Positions 1 to 9,368 of a stretch of 64,000 nt of DNA are shown here, piece after piece; position 1 is the stretch's first letter; each line of letters starts with the position of its first letter. The notes under the pieces were generated by a model. That model saw only the letters and a program-made list of their open reading frames with translations, was not told where the DNA came from and searched no databases. Position numbers and translations under genes: made by a program. Source of the stretch: Deltaproteobacteria bacterium (GTDB taxonomy: Bacteria; Desulfobacterota; Desulfobulbia; Desulfobulbales; SURF-16); assembly GCA_016219175.1 (NCBI GenBank), contig JACRCD010000086.1, positions 62,001-126,000 on the forward strand. The letters run 5' to 3'.

Positions 1-674
1 TGTTTGTGCATGCTCAAGGCGTTCATAGCTATCTCGTTGATGTTGGAGGGCTCGGTATAGCAGAGGGTGGCGCCCTTTAAGGCGATCAGTTCATGCACCA
101 TCCTTTCCAGGACTTCAACATTTTGCAGGATGATATTGCAATATTTGCGGTTCTGGCTGTCCGCGGCGAGATTGTCCCTGAGGCGGCGGGCAAAACCGCC
201 GATGGCCACCAGGGGATTTCTTACCTCATGGGAAACTTCATCAACCAGATGATCCAAGGCGTCAAATTTTTCTTTGTCCGCGAGTTTTTTACTGGCGATT
301 TTCTGGGAAAGAAGCGACCTGACCCGCGCCACAACCTCCTTGAAGTCAAAGGGTTTGGTGATGTACCCGTCGGCGCCGATATCAAGGCCCCTCACCTTGT
401 CCGGCACCCTGCCCTTGGCGCTGAGCATCAGGATGGGAATATGCTTGAGTGTTTCATCCTGCTTGATTCTTCTGCACACCTCATAGCCGTCGATTTTTGG
501 CATCATGACGTCCAGGATAACCAGATCGGGATCATAGTCACGAACCTTATGCAATCCCTCTTCGCCGTCATACGCCTCATCCGTGTCATATCCTTCGGTG
601 CGGAAGCGTTTGCGCAGCAGCTCGACAGTATCAATGTTGTCATCGATGATTAAGATTTTAGTTTTTACGCTCAT
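1..674 (-). CDS. Receiver-histidine kinase hybrid (3' part outside window)
   Basis: The protein begins MSVKTKILIIDDN and has an N-terminal receiver domain (about residues 5-120) with the acidic pair IDD, the phospho-acceptor region VILDVMMPKIDG and the conserved Lys in ITKPFD. A HisKA helix with the H-box EVSHEVRNPLVAIGG follows at about residues 140-200. No membrane segment is seen, so it should be a cytoplasmic hybrid in which an N-terminal receiver controls a kinase. The ATPase domain would lie beyond the left edge. It starts 20 bases after the single-receiver gene upstream, so the two are probably cotranscribed at the tail of the cytochrome/sensor block. Confidence 0.85.
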   Translation of the reverse strand, partial: MSVKTKILIIDDNIDTVELLRKRFRTEGYDTDEAYDGEEGLHKVRDYDPDLVILDVMMPKIDGYEVCRRIKQDETLKHIPILMLSAKGRVPDKVRGLDIGADGYITKPFDFKEVVARVRSLLSQKIASKKLADKEKFDALDHLVDEVSHEVRNPLVAIGGFARRLRDNLAADSQNRKYCNIILQNVEVLERMVHELIALKGATLCYTEPSNINEIAMNALSMHK

Positions 675-694
675 GCTTGGATATCAAAAAAAGC

Positions 695-1087
695 TTATTT
701 TATAAATTGCTGGATCTGTCCGTGGAATTCCCTGATATTGATCGGTTTGGTGATGTAGCCTTCGCAGCCGGCCGCCAGCGCCTTTTCACAATCTCCCTTC
801 ATGGCATGCGCCGTCAGGGCAATGATTTTGATGTCCTTGCAATCAGGCATGCTTTTCAGTCTCTGGGTCAGTTCGTAGCCGTCGATCTTGGGCATGGAAA
901 TATCCATCAGAATCAGATCCGGTTTTTCGGCGAGAACCTTGGCCAGGGCATCTTCGCCATCTATGGCTTCACGCAGATGATAATTTTTTTTACCTAGGAT
1001 CTTTATCACCAGTTCCCGGCTGTCCTGATTGTCATCAACCACCAGAATCTTTTTCTTCTCCATGGTATCCGGTTGTTCTTCTTGCAT
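695..1087 (-). CDS. Single-domain response regulator (CheY/DivK-like)
   Basis: This 130-residue protein is essentially one receiver domain: acidic residues in ILVVDDN, phospho-acceptor Asp in LILMDISMPKIDG, Thr in IIALTAH and Lys in YITKPIN. It has no output domain, so it probably acts by protein-protein contact or as a phosphorelay intermediate. The ATG at 1087 follows a good ribosome site (GAGGAAAAC); an internal Met nine residues in is an alternative. It lies 77 bases after the large hybrid kinase gene and 20 bases before the next receiver-kinase, so these three are likely partners. Confidence 0.85.
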   Translation of the reverse strand: MQEEQPDTMEKKKILVVDDNQDSRELVIKILGKKNYHLREAIDGEDALAKVLAEKPDLILMDISMPKIDGYELTQRLKSMPDCKDIKIIALTAHAMKGDCEKALAAGCEGYITKPINIREFHGQIQQFIK

Positions 1088-1164
1088 GTTTTCCTCGGGG
1101 TCAGGGTTTGCTCCTGTTGTGTCGACGCAGTACGATGCGCAAGGGGCGCCGGCCCGCGAAGCAT

Positions 1165-4100
1165 TTATATCTTCTTAAGGGTGTTTTTTACCAGTTCCAG
1201 CAGATCATTTTCCGCCAGCAGACTTTTGTCCAAGGTGGCCCGGACCCGGCCATTCAGTTCCCGGATATCCTCCTCACTCAGCTCGCTGTTGGTAATAAGG
1301 ATAAGCGGCACATTATCGATGTCCTTTTCCGTCTTGATATATTCGATGACATCGAAGCCGTTTTCCTCGGGCATCATGGGATTTAAGACGATCAGATCGG
1401 GTTTGTCCCCTTGAATTGCCTGGATCGCCTCGGTGTTATTAAAGGCCTGGGTGATTCTGTAGCCCGCCTCGTTGAAAAGGTGTCCTAGGATGTCAACCGT
1501 AGCGGCTTCATTGTCAATGATCAGAATGTGCTGAATGCTGGCAAGTTTTTCAAGATTTTTCAGCTTATGCAGCAAGATCTGCTTGTCGATCGGTTTAACC
1601 AGATATTCGGTGGCCCCCAGGCTGAATCCTGTTTTCTTTTCGTCGACAATTGAGACAATGATAACCGGAATATCCTGGGTTTCCGGCTCTTTTTTCAATT
1701 CCCGCAAAACCTCCCAGCCGTCCTTGCCGGGCATCATGATATCCAGGGTGATGGCGGCGGGTTTGATTTCCCTGGCCTTTTCGACCGCGCCTTCTCCGCT
1801 GAGCTGGCCCACGACATGATAATCGCTGCCGATATTTTTTCTGATCAGTTCAATAACCTCCGGGTTGTCATCAATCACCAGAATGGTTTTGCGGACCCTG
1901 CCGCCGCTTTCACCTCCGGCAGGGTCCTCAACACCCGTCATCTCCTGGGGGTTATATTCGCCGATCACGATATTTTCAATGATTTCGCACGCTTTGCAAT
2001 ATTCAATCTTTTCCGGGCATTTAGCCACTTCAACTCCCTTGCAGTGCACTCCGCAGATGAGCCAGCAGCGGTGTTCCTTGTTGCCGTAAGCGGGACAGCT
2101 TGTCTGGCCGCAGCGGGCATATTCCCAGCATTTCACCGGTTTACCGATGTAGCTTGGTTCCTTGAGAAAGAGATCAACGGGCTTGTCGAAATAGACGGCA
2201 AGCTGCTCGGCCATCGCCAGCTCAATAATCGGTTCGCCCAAATTTTCCATGACCTTTCTCTGGGCCGGCAGGGTAAAAAAGAATCTGCTCCCCACGCCGT
2301 ATTCACTCTCCACCCAGATAACCCCCTTATGCAGAACAACCAGACCTCTGGCGATGCTGAGCCCCAGGCCGGTTCCTTCGTACTGACGGCTGGCGGCGAC
2401 ATTGATCTGGGTAAATTTGTCGAAGAGTTTCGCCATATCCTCTTTTTTGATGCCGATGCCGGTGTCTTCCACGCAGATTTCCACAAAAAGAGGGGGAGCG
2501 CCGGGGGCGACACCCAGGGTCGATGGTTTGGCGTGAATGGTAATGCCGCCCTGGGCGGTGAATTTGATGGCATTGCCCACCAGGTTGTTGAAAATCTGCC
2601 GTACCTTGTCTTCGTCCACAAAGACGGCAGGCAGACTGGCGGCGAAATCGAACTGCATGAAGATGTTCTTTGCCTCCATGGCCGGCTGGAAAAAGGCGCT
2701 GACCGACTCGATCATCTCTTTTGTGTCGATTTCCTGAATATCAAGCTCGATTTTTCCTGATTCTATCTTTGACATGTCGAGGATGTCGTTGATCAACTGC
2801 AGGAGATGCTTGGCGTTGTTTTCCACCTTGAGCAGGCTTTTTTCCTGTTCCTCGTTGATCTCGCCGTCGATCTTGTCCAGCAGAAGTTCCGTGTAGCCGA
2901 TGATGGAGTTCATGGGGGTCCGGAGTTCATGGGACATGTTGGCCAGAAAGGCGGATTTTAATCTGTCGAGTTCGCGCAGTTCCCTGATGGCGCGCTCAAG
3001 CATAAGGGTTCTTTCCCGCAGCATGGCGGTCCTGTGGGCCACCTCCATCTCCAGCCCTTTGCTTAAGCTTGAAATTTTTTCATAGACCTTTTCCAGGTTG
3101 TCCAGCATCTGGTTGGTGTGGCGCGCGATGTTGTCCATCACCTCATCGCTGTCGCGCTGTTCGGCCCGGACCTTGAGGTTGCCGTTTGAGGCCTGACTGA
3201 GAATGTCGAGCAGATTTTCCGCCCTGGATTCGAGATATTTCCGCTGCTCCTCTTCTCTTTCCGAGATGCTCTGGATATATCGCAGACGTTCCGCCTCAAG
3301 AACCACTGTAATATCGCGGAATATTTCCACGGCGCCGGTAATGTTGCCCCGGGCGTCCTTCAGGGCGCTGGCGCTGGCCATGACCGGAATCGATTTGCCG
3401 TCTCTGTTGGTCAGGATGGTTCTGATGTCTTGCCCGGGGTTTCCGGAGACAAGGCATTTCTTGATGGGGCAGCTCGCGTCACAGGCTACATCGGTGCAGA
3501 TGTCGCTTTTAAATATCTGCCGGCAGGTCAGTTTTCCCTCGGTTTCCTGTTTGCTGTATCCTGTTATGCGGGCGCAGGATTCGTTCATGAAGGTAACCAC
3601 CATGGCGGTATCCACCATGACCAGGGGGTCGGCAATGGCAACCTTGAGGCTGTTGGCATACTCGATCTGGTCCTTGATGCTTTGCGCCATGAAGTTAAAG
3701 CTGCCGGCCAGGACGCCTATGGAGTCCGCCGATTTGACCGGAACGGATACGGACAGATTGCCCCTGGCCAGTTCCTCGGCCTTGCCGGCCAGCACGGTTA
3801 TCGGTTTGGTCACCAGCCGGGCCAGCAGAAAAAAGATGATGGTGACCAGGATGCCGACCCCGATTATGCTGACAATAATCGTGTGATTGCGCAGGGTGGC
3901 GATGGCCAGATAGGTTGCGTCGGTGGACTGCCTGGTCAAGAGCCCGCCGAGCACCTTGCGGGTGTCGCCGTGGCAGTGATGGCATTCTTTGTCATTATAA
4001 ATACTGTGAATGGTGACCAGATAGTTGACGCCATCCTTCTCCTCTTCGAAATAGCTGATGCGCGGCGGGATGGCGGATTCAAGCAGGGTCTGCAGGGCGC

Positions 4101-4461
4101 TCAAGGTTTCCCTGCTGCCGGTAAAGGTCGAGACAGCGGCGCCGATGCGGCTTTTGTTGGTGGCGAAAATGATCTGTTGGTTAAAATCGCATATCACTAT
4201 TTCCGTGTTTTCCAGTTCATCGCCCATGTCAAGAAGCTGTTTCTCAATGGAGGGACTGTCTCCCACCGACATGGGATGCTTGATGCCGGCATAGGCGAGG
4301 AGTTTCATGTCCTGGGCGTAACTGGTCATCCGCTCCCGGAGATGCTCCCGCTGGTCGGTGATGCTCAGGTAAATGACCCCGCCCATGACGATGGTGACCC
4401 CGATGGTGAGCAGGGTTTCAATGTGCAGGAATTTTCGGATGAAACCATGCGGTCCCGTCAT
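1165..4461 (-). CDS. Hybrid histidine kinase with haem-binding sensor, two-CW domain and two receivers
   Basis: This is a protein of about 1098 residues. In order it has TM1 (about 14-34), an extracytoplasmic sensor with a c-type haem motif CHHCH at about 160-164, TM2 (about 194-215), HAMP, PAS (about 275-390), HisKA (H-box MSHELRTPMNSIIG), HATPase with G boxes, a Cys-rich two-CW segment (CWEYARCG ... CWLICGVHC), and two receiver domains (TILVIDDN and HILIIDNE). The sensor resembles the DUF3365/Tll0287-like fold that carries one haem; that assignment is inference. I prefer the ATG at 4461, one base after the stop of the tetraheme gene; a GTG lies at 4476. The position directly behind six cytochrome/propeller genes suggests it senses the redox state of that conduit. 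Confidence 0.85.
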   Translation of the reverse strand: MTGPHGFIRKFLHIETLLTIGVTIVMGGVIYLSITDQREHLRERMTSYAQDMKLLAYAGIKHPMSVGDSPSIEKQLLDMGDELENTEIVICDFNQQIIFATNKSRIGAAVSTFTGSRETLSALQTLLESAIPPRISYFEEEKDGVNYLVTIHSIYNDKECHHCHGDTRKVLGGLLTRQSTDATYLAIATLRNHTIIVSIIGVGILVTIIFFLLARLVTKPITVLAGKAEELARGNLSVSVPVKSADSIGVLAGSFNFMAQSIKDQIEYANSLKVAIADPLVMVDTAMVVTFMNESCARITGYSKQETEGKLTCRQIFKSDICTDVACDASCPIKKCLVSGNPGQDIRTILTNRDGKSIPVMASASALKDARGNITGAVEIFRDITVVLEAERLRYIQSISEREEEQRKYLESRAENLLDILSQASNGNLKVRAEQRDSDEVMDNIARHTNQMLDNLEKVYEKISSLSKGLEMEVAHRTAMLRERTLMLERAIRELRELDRLKSAFLANMSHELRTPMNSIIGYTELLLDKIDGEINEEQEKSLLKVENNAKHLLQLINDILDMSKIESGKIELDIQEIDTKEMIESVSAFFQPAMEAKNIFMQFDFAASLPAVFVDEDKVRQIFNNLVGNAIKFTAQGGITIHAKPSTLGVAPGAPPLFVEICVEDTGIGIKKEDMAKLFDKFTQINVAASRQYEGTGLGLSIARGLVVLHKGVIWVESEYGVGSRFFFTLPAQRKVMENLGEPIIELAMAEQLAVYFDKPVDLFLKEPSYIGKPVKCWEYARCGQTSCPAYGNKEHRCWLICGVHCKGVEVAKCPEKIEYCKACEIIENIVIGEYNPQEMTGVEDPAGGESGGRVRKTILVIDDNPEVIELIRKNIGSDYHVVGQLSGEGAVEKAREIKPAAITLDIMMPGKDGWEVLRELKKEPETQDIPVIIVSIVDEKKTGFSLGATEYLVKPIDKQILLHKLKNLEKLASIQHILIIDNEAATVDILGHLFNEAGYRITQAFNNTEAIQAIQGDKPDLIVLNPMMPEENGFDVIEYIKTEKDIDNVPLILITNSELSEEDIRELNGRVRATLDKSLLAENDLLELVKNTLKKI

Positions 4462-4462
4462 A

Positions 4463-4963
4463 TCAATGAGCCCCACCGTGGATAAGCGGTTTGAAGCGGA
4501 AGGCCTTGATTCTTTCGCCGGTGTGGCATTGGTCGCAGACCTTTATCGTCGGGGCGCCGGTGATCGATTCGGGCGTTTGATCCCGGATGTGCAACGAGCC
4601 CGGCCCATGACACACTTCGCAGCCTGCGTTTTTCAGGTCAGGGGTCTGATCGGCGCTGACAAACCCTCCTTCTTTCCCATACCCCGTGGTGTGGCAGGAA
4701 TAGCATTTTTTCAGGTCATCCTCGTTTAAGCCTTTTTTGATTCTCTCGATGCTCTCGTAGGAGCGGCTTTTTTTGGCGTAGGTGGTGAAACTGGCGTATT
4801 CCTTTTCGTGGCAGGACTTGCAGGCGGGAGACCCGGCATAAATCGCCTCATCAGGAGAGTCCTGGGACGAACCTGGCTGCGCCATCAGCAGGGCGCAGGT
4901 GAACTGAGCAAACAACAGCAGCAATGCTTTTGATACCAGGCTAAGTGCTCCGGTGTCGTTCAT
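4463..4963 (-). CDS. Tetraheme c-type cytochrome (c554-like)
   Basis: A 166-residue exported protein with a hydrophobic N-terminus (about 9-28) and four CxxCH motifs: CKSCH (48-52), CYSCH (87-91), CEVCH (115-119) and CDQCH (143-147). The spacing and the AGSPACKSCH start of the domain resemble cytochrome c554-type tetraheme proteins. It should be periplasmic, acting as an electron shuttle or terminal partner of the larger cytochromes. The start has a GGAGAGC ribosome site. It lies 33 bases after the 15-haem gene and is followed almost without gap by the haem-containing kinase. Confidence 0.85.
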   Translation of the reverse strand: MNDTGALSLVSKALLLLFAQFTCALLMAQPGSSQDSPDEAIYAGSPACKSCHEKEYASFTTYAKKSRSYESIERIKKGLNEDDLKKCYSCHTTGYGKEGGFVSADQTPDLKNAGCEVCHGPGSLHIRDQTPESITGAPTIKVCDQCHTGERIKAFRFKPLIHGGAH

Positions 4964-4996
4964 GTTTGCTCTCCATGCGATTTTACTGATGCAAAT

Positions 4997-6610
4997 TTAT
5001 ATCTTATCCAGATGGCAGCCGGTACACTGGATGATGCCGGGCATGAGCCGCAACTTGTTTTTCCGCTGCGACCCTTCGGCCGAGGCGGGATATTTGATCA
5101 CCCCTTTTTCATGAGGATTGTGGCAGGTGGCGCAGACTATTTTGCCATTATACAGAGGTAGCTCCACCCCAATCCTATTAATCGATGTGCTGAGCGCCTT
5201 CATGATCTTGTCCGAAGGTTTTACCAGATGACGGCCGCCTGCCGGATGCGCCTCCTTGAAGCCCGGATGGCAGCCGATGCAATATTCATTGGGATCGTCA
5301 ACTATGAATATAACATTATTCGGTCCGAAAATATAGATATCCGGCAGGGAAGCGTGGCAGAAAAGGCATGTTTCCTTCTTGATATGACCTTCCTTGGTCA
5401 GTTGCTGATGAGGGTTCAACCGCCGGTAGGCCTCCTGGAAATGACAGAGAAAACAGAACTGATTGCGGGACAGGCCGCTTCGGCGCAGAAATTTCGGATT
5501 ATCCTTGCCCACGGAATTCAAGGCCAGGGCGCTCTCCTGCAGCGAGGATTGATGGCATGTCTCGCATGATAGTTTGCCATTCTGGAGAGGCATGTCCTCG
5601 GGTATCTTTACATTCTTTGAGGGGATGATGCCCACGGGATGCATTTCCGCCCTGGCAAATTCCGATTTATGGCAGCGATTGCAGATCTCGTTGATGTCGC
5701 CATTGCCCAGCAGACTTGGGTTGCCTTTGGCCGGTGTCCCTTGATGGCAGGCGATACACATGACATTCTTCCAGTGCGGATTGATGCTTCTGGAAAGAGA
5801 GGAAATGCGCAGATACTGGCTGGTGAGAAGGTTTTTGCCTTCACCTTTGCCGTGGGCGACGTGGCAGCTCAGGCAGAATATTTCCCCCTCAACCATTCGG
5901 CTGGAGGAATCAATCCACTGCTGAACGACAGGATCGACAAAAGGATTGAGATCCTTGTAGTGGGCATTTACCAGGGACCAGTGGCAGAATATACACAGGG
6001 CATCGATTTCGTCATCCTTCATCTTGCCCTTGTTTTTCCTTTTTTCAGGGGTGGCGGTATGACAGAAGATGCAGGAGTTTTTATCCTCCGTATGCGGTGA
6101 CAGGCCGACGAAATGATTTTTGTGGCAGGTGGCGCATAAAGCATTGCGCGCTCCCTGGCTCGCCTCTCCCCCCGTGCTTCTGAGGAGACAGCGGTTATAG
6201 GTCTCACTGTGCAGGTAATGACAGGTCAGACAGGTGATCGCGCCCTGGTAAAGACCCTTGCCCAAGGGCAGGGGGAAATCTCCGGTATCCGACGAGGGGA
6301 CCTGCAGCAGTAGGCCGACAGGGTGGAGTTTTGCCCCGGCGTGGCAACCCCGGCAAAGGGTAATGCTGTCATCTCCCTGGATCAGACCTTCCTCGGTCTT
6401 GCCGTCTTGCCCCTGGACATGACATTTGTTGCACTCCATGTCGTGGGGATTTTTGATGGGCTCCAGCACGGGGGCGGAGATGGTGAGTTTGCCGGCCCGC
6501 GGCTTCTGCTCCGCCCGGGAGGTGAGGGATTCAGCCGCGCTTGCCATTGAGCAGGCGGCTGTGACTGTTGCGGCCAGAAAAAAGAGTGATGCCATGCGGA
6601 AACGGCTCAT
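4997..6610 (-). CDS. 15-haem c-type cytochrome (paired CxxCH type)
   Basis: A 537-residue protein starting MSRFRMASLFFL, with a cleavable signal peptide ending near SMASAA. I count 15 CxxCH motifs, many in the doubled-CxxCH style (for example CATCHNPHEKG and CLSCHVAHGKG), typical of large multihaem electron-transfer proteins. The reading frame continues 26 residues further upstream, but the ATG at 6610, one base after the preceding stop, puts the signal peptide at the N-terminus and is preferred. It probably forms part of a periplasmic or extracellular haem wire with the 22-haem protein encoded just upstream. Confidence 0.88.
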   Translation of the reverse strand: MSRFRMASLFFLAATVTAACSMASAAESLTSRAEQKPRAGKLTISAPVLEPIKNPHDMECNKCHVQGQDGKTEEGLIQGDDSITLCRGCHAGAKLHPVGLLLQVPSSDTGDFPLPLGKGLYQGAITCLTCHYLHSETYNRCLLRSTGGEASQGARNALCATCHKNHFVGLSPHTEDKNSCIFCHTATPEKRKNKGKMKDDEIDALCIFCHWSLVNAHYKDLNPFVDPVVQQWIDSSSRMVEGEIFCLSCHVAHGKGEGKNLLTSQYLRISSLSRSINPHWKNVMCIACHQGTPAKGNPSLLGNGDINEICNRCHKSEFARAEMHPVGIIPSKNVKIPEDMPLQNGKLSCETCHQSSLQESALALNSVGKDNPKFLRRSGLSRNQFCFLCHFQEAYRRLNPHQQLTKEGHIKKETCLFCHASLPDIYIFGPNNVIFIVDDPNEYCIGCHPGFKEAHPAGGRHLVKPSDKIMKALSTSINRIGVELPLYNGKIVCATCHNPHEKGVIKYPASAEGSQRKNKLRLMPGIIQCTGCHLDKI

Positions 6611-6611
6611 G

Positions 6612-9359
6612 TTATTTTGCCTCTCTGGTCTTTTGGTTGTCCTCGCTTTGCTGTTCCTGAACAGAATCAGGCGGTTCCGTGTCGCCAACAGGTATCTCCA
6701 CCCCCAGAATAGACTTTTTCTCAGCGGCGTTATGGTAGAATCTGTAGAGCAGCAGCGTTTTCATGCCGTGACAGGCATAACACAGTTCGTTGCGCGCGCC
6801 CTTTCTGAGAAAACTGTCGACAATGGTGCCCTCAATATTTTTTTCCGTTCCGCTGCTTTCTTCGCTTGCGGACCAGAGGTGGGGATCATGGCAGGTTGGG
6901 CAGGTAATTTCCCCGGTGACCGACTTCTTGCCCTCTTTTGTGTAGAGTGGGATGGGGTCCGTTGATGGACTGAGGGAGCGGAGAATGTTGCGGTAGGATT
7001 TGTGGTAGCCGAAGTAAAACTGTTTCGGGTGTATGCCTGAAGCCACGACCTTTTCCTGGCCGGCGTTGTCGCTTGCGTGGCAGCCGTTGCAGGCCTTTTC
7101 CATGAAATCCTGTCCGCCTTCCTCGGACATGGCCGAGTTCCACAAGGCCGTTTCCCCGGAGGCATTATGAACCGCGTGGCAGGGGGCGCATACCGAACCC
7201 TGCCGCGCGGGTTTGCCGCTTGCATTCACCGAGGCGGGAGCCGTCACCCTCATGTCGTGGTCGGTGCCGGATACCAGGCCTTTCCTGGTATGGCATTTTT
7301 CGCACAATAGCGGTTTTTGCAGGTTTGTGTCCCGGAGAAAACTGTTGTCTTCGTTGCCTTCCTCATTGCTTCCCGCGCCTTTTTGGTTGAACCTGGAGTC
7401 CCATCGGTGGGGGTCATGACAGGTATGACACTCCATGAAGGATTTGCCGTCCGGCTGGGCAACAAGCGGCAAGGAAGGGGAACCCGCGACGGCTACCGAT
7501 ACGGGATGCGAGTAGTGGCCCGTGGTCTTTTTTTCCGCAGCGCTGCCGCTTTTGTGGCAGTTGAGGCAGAGCGACGAGGCCGACTTCGCCTCTTTGCCGA
7601 GTTTCCTGGCCCAGAGAAAGGGGGCCGCCCCGTTGTGGGGCACATGGCATGAGGAGCAGACCCCCGACGTTCCTACACTTTGGCCGAGAATATTCATCTC
7701 CTGCGGGGCGGTGACGCCGAGATCGTGGTCCGTGCTCTGCACCAGATATTTTTCAAGATGACATGTTGAGCAGAGGGCGGAGTCCGTGCCGGAAACCTTT
7801 CTGAGAAAACTGCTCTTGGCATCCCCCTCGGTATTTTTTCCGGCCCCTTTCTCTTCGTGTTGCGGGCTCCATTGGTGGGGGTCGTGGCAGGTTCCGCATT
7901 CCATGAGCGGTTTGCCGTTGGGGTCATCAAAGAGCGGCAGGGTGGGCTCGCCTTTCACGGCAACATGAACAGGATGGGTGAAGCGGCCGACGTTTTTTTC
8001 GGTGGCTGGTCCATCTTTCACATGACAGTCCAGGCAGTAGGCGGAAGGGGAGCGGGTCTCTTGGCCATCACCGGCTGCGCGCGCCCAGAGAAAGGGGCCT
8101 GCCGCCTTGTGCGGGACATGGCAGGGGCCGCACACCCCTGACTGCCAGACATTCTGTTTGGCCAGGTTGCTGGCGGCCGGACCCGTAACCTTAAGATCAT
8201 GATCGGTGCCTTCCACCAGGTTCTGGCGGACATGGCAGGAGGCGCAGAGGGTGTCTTTTTTTCCGGCCAGGGCCATGGTTCCCGGTTCGTGCTGGTGGAT
8301 CTTATGGCAGCTGAGGCATTGCATGGAACTGTCCGCCCCGGCAAAAAGCGCCAGGCTGCCGGCGGTTTCCGGCTTGAATTTGCTGAATATAGGATGGTTG
8401 TCCTTTTGCCCCGGCGCGGAGGGCGTGCTTTTTTTGTCCGGATGGCAGACCGTGCAGAGCCGGGAGTTGCTGGCGGGGAAATGCAGGATCTTGTCAACAT
8501 TTCTGTTGGCCCGGCCGGCTGCTTGGGGCGCTGCTTCATGATGATGGAGTTTGTGGCAGCTTATGCACTGGATTGTCTCCTGCCCCCCGGTGAAAACCTT
8601 CACCCCGCCGGTTCGTTCCGCCTTGAGCTGAACCTGGATGGGATGATTCTTGTACGGCATGCCGGTAAGCGATCTGTCGTCGGTCTTGTCTGTGTGGCAG
8701 ACCACGCAGAGCGATGAGTTGCCTGCCGGAAAGACAAGGTTTTTCTTCTCCACGCCGCCATGGGCGGTATGGCAGGTTTCACATATCAGATGTTTGGGGT
8801 CCGTTACGGAGGGGAGGCCTCCCGCGGCAAATATTTTGTCCGGCACGGGCTGTTTGCCGCTGTGCACGGGATGGTTGAGAAGTTGCTTGGCTGCCTGGTC
8901 AACATGGCACAGTTCGCACATCTCGGAATCGCGGCTGGAAACCCTCAGGAAGATCGTCCTTTCAATGCTGGCATCCGTGGGCACGGAGTGGGCGGAATGG
9001 CAGGTGGCGCAGACCATCTTCCCTTCCTGGGACAGGGGAAAGATCTTGGGGATCTTGACTTTGTCGCTGGGCACCATGTTGGTGCGGTGCCGGTCCAGCA
9101 GCCATATCTTCTGCCGGGAATCCTCGGTTGACCCGTCATGGCAGCTCAGGCACATCATTTCCTCCCCGGCCACATCCTTTGTTTCCAAGGGGGCAAGGGC
9201 GGTTCCGCGCCCTTCGACAAACTGATCAATCCAGCGGAAATGACAGATGGCGCACTCCCGCGAGGAGTTCTGGGTCAGATTGCCCGCGGCCATGCCAATC
9301 CCCGGCAGGAAAAAAAGATGCAGAAGAAGAAGTGCCGGAAAGGATTTTATCCGCCGCAT
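6612..9359 (-). CDS. 22-haem c-type cytochrome with tandem 4-haem modules
   Basis: A 915-residue exported protein (signal peptide with hydrophobic core PALLLLHLFFLPG) carrying 22 CxxCH motifs. The C-terminal half is built of about 157-residue repeats beginning near residues 372, 530 and 686. Each has the order CxxCH, VxGTDHDL, CxxCHVPH, FLWAR, CLxCH, CHDPHxW and KGAGxNxEG. Two shorter 2-haem repeats (CxxCHPDK ... NHPI ... CLSCHKIHQHE) precede them. The frame opens with TTG at 9368, directly after the NHL gene's stop, but the ATG at 9359 fits the signal peptide better. It should be the main long-range electron carrier of the operon. No outer-membrane porin gene is seen nearby. Confidence 0.9.
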   Translation of the reverse strand: MRRIKSFPALLLLHLFFLPGIGMAAGNLTQNSSRECAICHFRWIDQFVEGRGTALAPLETKDVAGEEMMCLSCHDGSTEDSRQKIWLLDRHRTNMVPSDKVKIPKIFPLSQEGKMVCATCHSAHSVPTDASIERTIFLRVSSRDSEMCELCHVDQAAKQLLNHPVHSGKQPVPDKIFAAGGLPSVTDPKHLICETCHTAHGGVEKKNLVFPAGNSSLCVVCHTDKTDDRSLTGMPYKNHPIQVQLKAERTGGVKVFTGGQETIQCISCHKLHHHEAAPQAAGRANRNVDKILHFPASNSRLCTVCHPDKKSTPSAPGQKDNHPIFSKFKPETAGSLALFAGADSSMQCLSCHKIHQHEPGTMALAGKKDTLCASCHVRQNLVEGTDHDLKVTGPAASNLAKQNVWQSGVCGPCHVPHKAAGPFLWARAAGDGQETRSPSAYCLDCHVKDGPATEKNVGRFTHPVHVAVKGEPTLPLFDDPNGKPLMECGTCHDPHQWSPQHEEKGAGKNTEGDAKSSFLRKVSGTDSALCSTCHLEKYLVQSTDHDLGVTAPQEMNILGQSVGTSGVCSSCHVPHNGAAPFLWARKLGKEAKSASSLCLNCHKSGSAAEKKTTGHYSHPVSVAVAGSPSLPLVAQPDGKSFMECHTCHDPHRWDSRFNQKGAGSNEEGNEDNSFLRDTNLQKPLLCEKCHTRKGLVSGTDHDMRVTAPASVNASGKPARQGSVCAPCHAVHNASGETALWNSAMSEEGGQDFMEKACNGCHASDNAGQEKVVASGIHPKQFYFGYHKSYRNILRSLSPSTDPIPLYTKEGKKSVTGEITCPTCHDPHLWSASEESSGTEKNIEGTIVDSFLRKGARNELCYACHGMKTLLLYRFYHNAAEKKSILGVEIPVGDTEPPDSVQEQQSEDNQKTREAK

Positions 9360-9368
9360 AGGCCTCAA

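Noticed and set aside
3430-4485. Long plus-strand frames opposite the haem-containing kinase and other GC-rich genes
   Set aside because: They are antisense to well-supported genes with clear domains, and their translations contain no motifs; such mirror frames are expected in GC-rich coding DNA.
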